Below, piece after piece: positions 7,294 through 12,661 of a DNA stretch of 12,661 nt. Positions within the stretch are counted from its first letter, which is position 1. The number at the start of each line of letters is the position of its first letter. Below the pieces are notes generated by a model that saw only the letters and a list, made by a program, of their open reading frames with translations, had not been told where the DNA came from and searched no databases. Source of the stretch: Hyphomicrobiales bacterium. GTDB lineage: Bacteria > Pseudomonadota > Alphaproteobacteria > Rhizobiales > UBA4765. The translations under genes were made by a program, and so were the position numbers. Location of the stretch: contig JAIYEB010000040.1 in NCBI GenBank assembly GCA_027487195.1, positions 1-12,661 of the forward strand. Direction: 5' to 3'.

Positions 7294-7343
7294 ACGACAC
7301 ATGTCGTTACGTGGCAAGGTATATGGGGGCGAATCATACGCCC
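7294..7343. promoter_or_regulatory. Two short dyads in the divergent pgi / IalB-family intergenic region
   Basis: ACGACA-CA-TGTCGT (7294-7307) is a 6-2-6 inverted repeat, and GGGCG-N7-CGCCC (7327-7343) is a 5-7-5 inverted repeat. Both lie between the divergent starts at 7202 and 7367. They could be operators or leader hairpins for the IalB-family gene. No well-matched -35/-10 pair could be assigned here, so the role is open. Confidence 0.3.
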
Positions 7344-7366
7344 GCCCACTGAAGAGTGTTGCCCGC

Positions 7367-7999
7367 ATGGATCGCAGCAAGCTGACCGGAATTGTGGCCG
7401 TTCTCGCGATCGTTCTTGTCGGCGCGATCGCGATGCTGATCTATTCAAGATCTGGCACGCCACCGTCCGAATTGCCCCCTGAAACCGTTCGTCCGCCTGC
7501 AACAGCTCAGGCCCAGGCCCCTGTGCCATCGCGCGATGGACCGGCGATTCCTGTCCAGACCACAAATGAACAACGCCCGACGCCGCGCTTTGGCGATTGG
7601 CAGCTGCGCTGCGACAGCATCCCAGGGTCAGCAAACGATCAATGCTCGCTGGTTCAGACCGTAATGGCGCAGGACCGGGAAAATGTCGGCCTGCTTGTGG
7701 TTGCGTTCCGCACGCAGGACCCTGCATCGCCGAGGATCCTGCGCGTGATCGCTCCTCTTGGCGTGTTGCTGACATCCGGCCTTGGCTTGCGCGTGGATGA
7801 AGCAAACATCGGGGCGACGGACTTTGTGCGCTGTGTGCCCAATGGCTGCATTGCCGAGGCGCGCCTGAACGATGACCTGTTCGAGCGCCTGCGAACCGGG
7901 CGTGTTGCAACCTTCATCATCTTCCAGACACCGGATGTTGGTATTGGCATTCCCGTGTCCCTGACCGGCTTCGCCGAAGGGTTCGAGGCCCTGCGCTGA
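7367..7999 (+). CDS. IalB-family protein (invasion-associated locus B domain), membrane-anchored
   Basis: A 210-residue protein. I chose ATG 7367 because a transmembrane segment follows at once (about residues 6-27, TGIVAVLAIVLVGAIAMLIY), with a positively charged MDRSK ahead of it. The frame stays open upstream, and an ATG at 7301 would add 22 residues with no better ribosome site; only a weak GAAGAG at 7351-7356 is seen. A Pro/Ala-rich spacer (about 30-70) leads to the IalB domain: FGDWQLRCD (75-83), DQCSLVQTV (91-99), LRVIAPLGVLLTSGL (125-139), CVPNGCIAEA (156-165), and IPVSLTGFAEGF at the end. Four cysteines (82, 93, 156, 161) could form two disulfides in the periplasm. The family is named from Bartonella IalB but is widespread in non-pathogenic alphaproteobacteria, so the name does not imply invasion. 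The helix may be an uncleaved anchor, since no clear signal peptidase site follows. uppP starts 38 bases downstream, suggesting a shared transcript. Confidence 0.88.
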   Translation: MDRSKLTGIVAVLAIVLVGAIAMLIYSRSGTPPSELPPETVRPPATAQAQAPVPSRDGPAIPVQTTNEQRPTPRFGDWQLRCDSIPGSANDQCSLVQTVMAQDRENVGLLVVAFRTQDPASPRILRVIAPLGVLLTSGLGLRVDEANIGATDFVRCVPNGCIAEARLNDDLFERLRTGRVATFIIFQTPDVGIGIPVSLTGFAEGFEALR

Positions 8000-8037
8000 T
8001 GCCTGCCGCCACACACGATTCGCCTTAAGGAGAGGCC

Positions 8038-8835
8038 ATGAACTATCTGGTCGCCGCCTTCCTTGGGATCATTGAAGGGCTCACAGAGTTTCTGCCGGTG
8101 TCCTCGACCGGGCATCTCATCCTGTTCGTCGATCTCCTCAATTTTCAGGCGCCAAAGGGAAAAGCCTTCGAGATCATGATCCAGCTTGGCGCGGTTCTCG
8201 CCATCATGCTGGTCTATGCGAAAAGGCTCATCGACCTCCTGGTGACGCTGCCGTTTGACCGGCGGACGCAGATGTTTGCAGCGGCCATCCTGATTGCATT
8301 CTTTCCCGCTGTGATTGTCGGCGTCTTGTTCAGTGACTTCATCAAGGGCGTGCTGTTCTCGCCATGGGTCGTTGCGGTGTCGCTGGTGACCGGCGGCATT
8401 CTCATGCTGATCGTCGAAGCGAAGCGTCCGGAACCGACCATCCAGACCATGGAAGACATGCCGCTGATCACCGCGTTGAAGATCGGGCTGTGCCAATGCG
8501 TGGCCATGATTCCCGGGGTCTCGCGCTCAGGCGCAACCATTGTCGGCGCCATGCTGTTCAAGGTGGAGCGGCGCGCTGCTGCTGAATTCTCGTTCTTCCT
8601 CGCCATGCCGACCATGCTTGGCGCCTTTGTCTATTCGGCCTGGAAGATCCGCAAAGAACTGACGATTGATGATGCCGGACTGATCGGGATCGGCTTTGCG
8701 ACAGCGTTTCTCGCTGGCCTCGTCGTGGTGCGGCTCTTCCTCGGCATCGTCTCGCGCTATGGATTTGCGCCCTTTGCCTATTACAGGATCCTGCTCGGGT
8801 CCTTTGTTCTGGGCCTATTGATCATGATGCGATAG
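8038..8835 (+). CDS. uppP: Undecaprenyl-diphosphatase UppP (BacA family)
   Basis: A 265-residue polytopic inner-membrane protein of normal length. It removes a phosphate from undecaprenyl diphosphate, recycling the lipid carrier for peptidoglycan and other wall polymers; overproduction of the family gives bacitracin resistance. The two signature motifs are present: EGLTEFLPVSSTGHL (13-27), with Glu13, Glu17 and His26, and PGVSRSGATI (159-168), with the catalytic Arg163. About eight hydrophobic segments are visible, the last ending at the C-terminus. AAGGAG at 8027-8032, 5 bases before ATG, gives a good ribosome site and fixes the start. It follows the IalB-family gene by 38 bases without a terminator. 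The 3' end converges on the minus-strand gene ending at 8875. Confidence 0.97.
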   Translation: MNYLVAAFLGIIEGLTEFLPVSSTGHLILFVDLLNFQAPKGKAFEIMIQLGAVLAIMLVYAKRLIDLLVTLPFDRRTQMFAAAILIAFFPAVIVGVLFSDFIKGVLFSPWVVAVSLVTGGILMLIVEAKRPEPTIQTMEDMPLITALKIGLCQCVAMIPGVSRSGATIVGAMLFKVERRAAAEFSFFLAMPTMLGAFVYSAWKIRKELTIDDAGLIGIGFATAFLAGLVVVRLFLGIVSRYGFAPFAYYRILLGSFVLGLLIMMR

Positions 8836-8849
8836 GCGGCGCGCCAGAC

Positions 8850-8866
8850 AAGGCGAGCCATGCCTT
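8850..8866. terminator. Weak hairpin between convergent genes
   Basis: AAGGC (8850-8854) and GCCTT (8862-8866) form a 5-bp stem with a 7-base loop in the 39-base gap between uppP and the convergent gene. There is no T-run on either strand. It may take part in bidirectional termination, but the support is thin. Confidence 0.25.
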
Positions 8867-8874
8867 ATGACGCC

Positions 8875-9516
8875 TCAGCCAACGGGCTTGGGCACTGGCT
8901 GCATGGGAACTGACTGGTCGAGGAACGAAGCCCTCAAGAGCTGCGCATTGAGCCGCGGCCCGATCTTTTCATAGCGAAACAGCAGCAGCGATCTCAGATT
9001 GTTCGAAATCGGTACGAAATCGTGCTGCTTGACCGTTTTATGCAGCGGAAACGCATCGAAGAACGCCTCGGCGGTCTGGTCCGGGATCGAGCGCACGGTC
9101 TTGGGTGCAGCAAGCATGACAAGCCGCAGGTGCGCCTCGAGCTCCGCACCTGGTGGCCCCCAACCCTCGGGGAAGAATTCGGCCGGCGCCTCATCATGGG
9201 CCAGGGCTCTCAGCGCCACACCAACCAGCGCATCGGTAAGGTCGGCCCGCTTGTCCTGAAAGGTCGGAGCCAGCAGGCCGTAGATGATCTCGGTGACATA
9301 GCCCACAGCCAGCGGAAAGGCTGTCCAACGTGCCTTTTCGATGGCCGCCTGGAATTCCTTTTCCCTCAGGAGAGCACTGGAAAGGATACCGGCGCGCGCA
9401 CGCGAGTACTCGAACATAGCTTTGTTGACGACAAAAGCTGCAGAACGCGCCACTTCCTCGACCAGTTCGTCGGTTGTGGTGATTGGCTTTTCCCGCCAGA
9501 AGTCAAACAGGCCCAT
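8875..9516 (-). CDS. Protein of unknown function, 213 residues
   Basis: I do not recognise this family. The ATG at 9516 is chosen because GGAG lies 5 bases upstream on the minus strand and the protein then begins with a plausible MGLFDFWREKP. The frame extends 27 codons further to an ATG at 9597, but that stretch (Arg-rich, with two Cys) looks non-coding. The protein is predicted soluble and largely helical: an acidic helix TTTDELVEEVARSAAFVV, a middle part with two moderately hydrophobic stretches (TAFPLAVGYVTEIIYGLL and LTDALVGVALRALA), a Pro/Gly-rich EFFPEGWGPPGAEL, then VPISNNLRSLLLFRYEKIG near the C-terminus. There is no signal peptide, Cys-based motif or nucleotide-binding motif. It is divergent from the transporter-kinase gene, with about 215 bases between the starts, so the two may share regulation; a functional link is only a guess. 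Confidence 0.75.
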   Translation of the reverse strand: MGLFDFWREKPITTTDELVEEVARSAAFVVNKAMFEYSRARAGILSSALLREKEFQAAIEKARWTAFPLAVGYVTEIIYGLLAPTFQDKRADLTDALVGVALRALAHDEAPAEFFPEGWGPPGAELEAHLRLVMLAAPKTVRSIPDQTAEAFFDAFPLHKTVKQHDFVPISNNLRSLLLFRYEKIGPRLNAQLLRASFLDQSVPMQPVPKPVG

Positions 9517-9548
9517 AAGGTCTCCATGCCGGTTGCAGGTGGCATCGC

Positions 9549-9570
9549 GCGGATTGCGGGTCGCAACCGC
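9549..9570. promoter_or_regulatory. Hairpin in the leader of the unknown minus-strand gene
   Basis: GCGG-A-TTGC (9549-9557) pairs with GCAACCGC (9563-9570) over 8 bp with one bulged A and a 5-base loop GGGTC. It lies 33 bases upstream of the chosen start of the minus-strand gene, so it would sit in the 5' leader of that transcript or act as a DNA dyad in the divergent region. The rest of the 9517-9731 gap shows only weak promoter candidates, such as TTGACC at 9648-9653 with TAGATC 15 bases later on the plus strand. Confidence 0.3.
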
Positions 9571-9731
9571 ACGTGGTGTAGAGCAAACTGGCTTCAAGTG
9601 GAAACCGAAGATCGTTGTTTGCCGGCATCTCTCCGCAACCCTCCCGATTGACCGCCCCCCTCAATGAGTAGATCGGTATCGGCCTGTTGTGCGAACGGCT
9701 TAAGCCAAAATGACCGCACCGGAGAGCGCGT

Positions 9732-12661
9732 ATGCTGATTGGATGGGCCGTCGTTGTGGCGTCCTTTCTCTACATTGCCGTCCTGTTCGTGGTGGCATAC
9801 TGGGCCGACACGCGCGGGCGCCAGCGTCTCCAGCGTTTCTGGCCAACGATCTATGCGCTGTCTCTGGCTGTCTACTGCACATCCTGGACATTCTACGGCT
9901 CGGTTGGGCTTGCCTCGCAACGCGGCTTTGAGTTTCTGGCCATCTATGTCGGCCCTGCCGTGCTCTTTGGCCTATGTGTACCGCTGCTTTTGCATATTGT
10001 GCGGGTTGCAAAGGCCAATGCGATCACATCGACAGCCGACTTTGTTGGATCGCGCTATGGCCGCCACCAGGGTGTCGCGGCCGTTGTAACGATCATCTCG
10101 GTCGTCGGCTCGCTGCCCTACATTGCATTGCAGCTCAAGGCTGTGTCGAGTTCGCTGGCTGTTGTTCTCGATGGCCAGGGCGCGATCTCCAACGTCCCGC
10201 ACATTTTTTCCGGCGACCTGTCGGTCCTGGTCGCTCTCGCACTTTCGGTCTTCGCGATTTTGTTTGGAACTCGCCAGATCGATGCGACCGAGCATCAGCG
10301 CGGCCTGATCTTTGCCATTGCGGTCGAGAGCGTCGTGAAGCTTCTGGCCTTCCTCGCGGTCGGCATCTACGTCACGTTTGTCATGTTCGATGGTCCGGTG
10401 GACCTCATGCAACGCGCTGCCGCGTCACCGGAGTTTCAATCCCCCTTTGAACGCGACGTGGATGCAGGCCCCTGGCTAACCCTGATTGGCCTGTCATTCT
10501 TTGCCGCCATTCTCCTGCCACGCCAGTTCCATGTCGCGGTTGTAGAGGCCGGCGGAGAGCGCGACCTCAAGCGCGCGGCCTGGCTGTTTCCGCTTTACCT
10601 CGTTCTGATCAACCTGTTCGTTGTCCCGATCGCACTTGCCGGCCTGACTGTCTTTGGATCCAACGGGGTCAATGCCGATACCTTTGTGATCAGCCTGCCT
10701 TTGATGAGCGGATCACCCGTCATGGTGATCGTGGCGTTTATCGGCGGGCTTTCTGCAGCCACAGCCATGGTCATTGTCGCGTCCGTCGCGCTCTCCATCA
10801 TGATCGGAAACGAGCTCGTCATGCCAGCGCTTCTCAAGGCGCGTCTGGTGGATCCCGAGCGCATGGACATTGGTCGCGTTGTGCTGCTCGTTCGCCGCGT
10901 TGCGATTGTCGCCGTGATTTTCCTTGCGCTGGTCTACTACCGCTACGCGACGGACAATCAGGCCCTGGCCCAGATCGGACTCGTCTCGTTTGCGGCCATC
11001 GCCCAGCTTGCACCGGCCTTCTTCATTGGCGTGTTCTGGCGCGAGGCAACGGCGCGGGGCGTGATCGCCGGCATGCTCGCGGGCTTCTTCGTCTGGTTCT
11101 ATACGCTTCTCATACCGACGTTTTCAGGCTCATCGCCGTTTGTCGCAGCGCTCCTGCTCGATGGGCCATTCGGCATTGACGCTCTGCGCCCGACCCAGCT
11201 GTTCGGCGTCGAGCTTGATCGCCTGACGCATGGCGTGGTCTGGAGCCTGTTCGTCAATCTCGCCGTCTTCGTCATGGTGTCCCTGTCCAGGCAGCCAACG
11301 TCTGGCGAGGAATTGCAGGCAAACCTGTTCATTCGAAAGCCTGTGACGCGCACGGCCTCAAGCACGTCACAAACTGACACCCGTGTGAGTGTGGGCGCGC
11401 TGGAGGATACGGTTGCGCGCTATCTCGGCTCGGCGCGCACTCAACATGCCTTTGCCGCCTATGCTGCCAACCGTGGCCTCAGTCGCACGGACGAGGCTGA
11501 CGCCCATCTGCTGCGCCAGTCAGAGCACATGCTGGCAAGCGCAATCGGGGCCGCTTCAGCGCGCCTTGTTCTGACGCTGCTGCTGGGGCGCAGGAACGTG
11601 TCGCCGGCAGCTGCACTCGCGCTGCTTGATGGCGCGTCGGCTGCCATCGAGTACAATCGCGGCCTCCTGCAGACCGCCATTGACGAGGTTGGCCAGGGCA
11701 TTGTTGTGCTCGACGCCGACATGTCGCTGGTCATCTGGAACCGCGGATTTCGGGAACTCGCCGATATGCCGGCCGATGCGACCGTGACAGGCCGCTTGAT
11801 TGGCGACGTCCTCATCGGTCTTGCCCGGACCATGAAGCCGGACACCGACGATGCCGAAGCTTTTGCCGGTCGCGCCATGCGGGCATTTGAACAGGTTGGG
11901 AGTGTGCATCGGCTGGGCGTGCCGGGCGTTGAACGCACCCTGGAACTGCGCGCCGCAAAGCTTCCCCATGGCGGGCTTGTCGCAACCTTTACCGACGTCA
12001 CCGAACAGGTTCGCGCCGCCGATGTGCTCGCCCGCACAAATGAAATGCTGGAACTCCGGGTGCGCGAGCGCACGGAAGAGCTCGAGCGGCTCAACGCTGA
12101 GTTGGCTGCAGCAAAGGCGAAGGCAGATGAAGCCAACATCGGCAAGACACGGTTTCTGGCTGCCGCCGGCCACGACATCATCCAGCCGCTGAACGCTGCC
12201 CGCCTCTATGCCTCCTCCCTCGTTGAGCAGGGCGTTGGGCCTGGGCAACGTCGCCTCGTGGAGAACATGGACCGCTCGCTGGAAGCTGTTGAGGACATCA
12301 TCGGAGCTCTCCTCGACATTTCGCGGCTGGATGCCGGAGCGCTGAAGCCTGAGCCCTCGAATTTTGCCTTGTCCGATGTTCTGGACCAGACGGCGGATGA
12401 CTTCCGCCCGGTTGCATCTGACAAGGGTCTTGATCTGACCATCGTCCCCTCGCGGCTCGCGGTTCGCAGCGACAAGCGCCTGTTGCGCCGTCTGCTGCAG
12501 AACCTCGTGTCCAATGCGGTCAAGTACACTATGACGGGCCGCGTTCTGGTCGGCGCAAGGCGCCGGGGGACCTCGGTCGTCCTTGAAGTCTGGGATACGG
12601 GTCAGGGCATTCCCGAGCATCAGCGCAAGCTGATCTTTGAAGAGTTCCGCCGCCTTGATGC
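9732..12661 (+). CDS. SLC5 transporter-sensor histidine kinase fusion (CbrA/CrbS-like), 3' end outside the window
   Basis: The frame is open for 976 codons from ATG 9732, with GGAG at 9721-9724 and a 7-base spacer, and runs off the right edge. Residues 1 to about 525 are a sodium:solute symporter (SLC5/PutP-like) domain with some 12-13 hydrophobic segments, including TSWTFYGSVGLASQRGFEF. About 556-640 fits the STAC linker domain (ASARLVLTLLLGRRNVSPAA). A PAS domain spans about 645-755 (DEVGQGIVVLDADMSLVIWN), followed by a coiled coil (RVRERTEELERLNAELAAAK). The HisKA H-box is AAGHDIIQPLNAARL with phospho-acceptor His814. The HATPase N-box is LLQNLVSNAVKYT (Asn924, Asn928) and the G1 box DTGQGIP starts at Asp955. 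The last visible part is FEEFRRLD. Proteins of this layout (Pseudomonas CbrA, Vibrio CrbS, MxtR) sense or transport a nutrient such as histidine or acetate and control carbon and nitrogen use; many of the CrbS type end in a receiver domain. The ligand here is unknown. It is divergent from the unknown 213-residue gene. Confidence 0.94.
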   Translation, partial: MLIGWAVVVASFLYIAVLFVVAYWADTRGRQRLQRFWPTIYALSLAVYCTSWTFYGSVGLASQRGFEFLAIYVGPAVLFGLCVPLLLHIVRVAKANAITSTADFVGSRYGRHQGVAAVVTIISVVGSLPYIALQLKAVSSSLAVVLDGQGAISNVPHIFSGDLSVLVALALSVFAILFGTRQIDATEHQRGLIFAIAVESVVKLLAFLAVGIYVTFVMFDGPVDLMQRAAASPEFQSPFERDVDAGPWLTLIGLSFFAAILLPRQFHVAVVEAGGERDLKRAAWLFPLYLVLINLFVVPIALAGLTVFGSNGVNADTFVISLPLMSGSPVMVIVAFIGGLSAATAMVIVASVALSIMIGNELVMPALLKARLVDPERMDIGRVVLLVRRVAIVAVIFLALVYYRYATDNQALAQIGLVSFAAIAQLAPAFFIGVFWREATARGVIAGMLAGFFVWFYTLLIPTFSGSSPFVAALLLDGPFGIDALRPTQLFGVELDRLTHGVVWSLFVNLAVFVMVSLSRQPTSGEELQANLFIRKPVTRTASSTSQTDTRVSVGALEDTVARYLGSARTQHAFAAYAANRGLSRTDEADAHLLRQSEHMLASAIGAASARLVLTLLLGRRNVSPAAALALLDGASAAIEYNRGLLQTAIDEVGQGIVVLDADMSLVIWNRGFRELADMPADATVTGRLIGDVLIGLARTMKPDTDDAEAFAGRAMRAFEQVGSVHRLGVPGVERTLELRAAKLPHGGLVATFTDVTEQVRAADVLARTNEMLELRVRERTEELERLNAELAAAKAKADEANIGKTRFLAAAGHDIIQPLNAARLYASSLVEQGVGPGQRRLVENMDRSLEAVEDIIGALLDISRLDAGALKPEPSNFALSDVLDQTADDFRPVASDKGLDLTIVPSRLAVRSDKRLLRRLLQNLVSNAVKYTMTGRVLVGARRRGTSVVLEVWDTGQGIPEHQRKLIFEEFRRLD

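Noticed and set aside
7307..7325. TATATG near 7320 as a -10 element for the IalB-family gene
   Set aside because: No -35 match at 16-18 bases upstream; the nearest candidates are at the wrong spacing.
6980..7366. Upstream extension of the IalB-family frame, reaching back into pgi
   Set aside because: The extension overlaps pgi in antisense and encodes no recognisable segment; the transmembrane anchor begins directly after the ATG at 7367.
7654..8496. Open frame of 280 codons on the minus strand across the IalB-family gene and uppP
   Set aside because: It spans two well-supported plus-strand genes and their gap, and its translation is rich in His, Gln, Asp and Arg with no known motif: a codon-bias shadow.
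9517..9597. N-terminal extension of the unknown minus-strand protein to ATG 9597
   Set aside because: No good ribosome site, an Arg-rich atypical translation, and it contains the hairpin; ATG 9516 has GGAG at proper spacing.
11556..12620. Long open frame of 354 codons on the minus strand, antisense to the sensor kinase
   Set aside because: The plus strand there encodes unmistakable PAS, HisKA and HATPase motifs; long antisense frames are usual in GC-rich coding DNA, and the translation shows no recognisable domain.
1..12661. A defence island, biosynthetic cluster or mobile element
   Set aside because: No nuclease-helicase modules, synthases, transposases, integrases, terminal repeats or spacer arrays were seen; the genes are housekeeping or metabolic types with similar base composition.

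Overview
The window looks like chromosomal backbone from a GC-rich alphaproteobacterium, most likely Hyphomicrobiales (Rhizobiales) or a close relative. The pointers are an IalB-family protein, a MutL with a complete endonuclease motif set (the type found in bacteria without MutH), and a sodium/solute-symporter-histidine kinase fusion. I see no transposase, integrase, phage gene, CRISPR array, tRNA or rRNA.

Left part (1-3711, plus strand): the 3' portion of an EF-G-like translational GTPase enters from the left edge and is followed by a terminator-like hairpin. A two-gene redox unit comes next: a YajO-type aldo/keto reductase and a short-chain dehydrogenase whose start overlaps the reductase stop by one base.

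Middle (3712-4115): a compact intergenic unit. It has a good sigma70-type promoter, a strong Shine-Dalgarno sequence, a 29-codon ORF for a single-helix membrane peptide, and a 14-bp stem terminator with a T-run. A CtrA-like TTAA-N7-TTTACC sequence lies just upstream of the promoter. This is the least explained and most interesting part of the window.

Minus-strand pair (4116-7202): pgi (glucose-6-phosphate isomerase) then mutL, separated by 3 bases and probably co-transcribed. The terminator of the small-peptide unit sits between the convergent ends and may serve mutL too. Divergent from pgi on the plus strand are a membrane-anchored IalB-family protein and uppP (undecaprenyl-diphosphatase), a probable cell-envelope unit.

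Right part (8875-12661): a 213-residue protein of unknown function on the minus strand converges on uppP. Divergent from it is a very large sensor kinase (SLC5 transporter, STAC, PAS, HisKA, HATPase; CbrA/CrbS-like architecture). It runs off the right edge inside the ATPase domain, so any receiver domain or partner regulator lies outside.

Most genes are recognisable housekeeping or metabolic functions. Apart from the small-peptide unit, the observations worth a second look are the substituted GTPase active-site residues in the EF-G-like protein and the uncharacterised protein divergent from the transporter-kinase.
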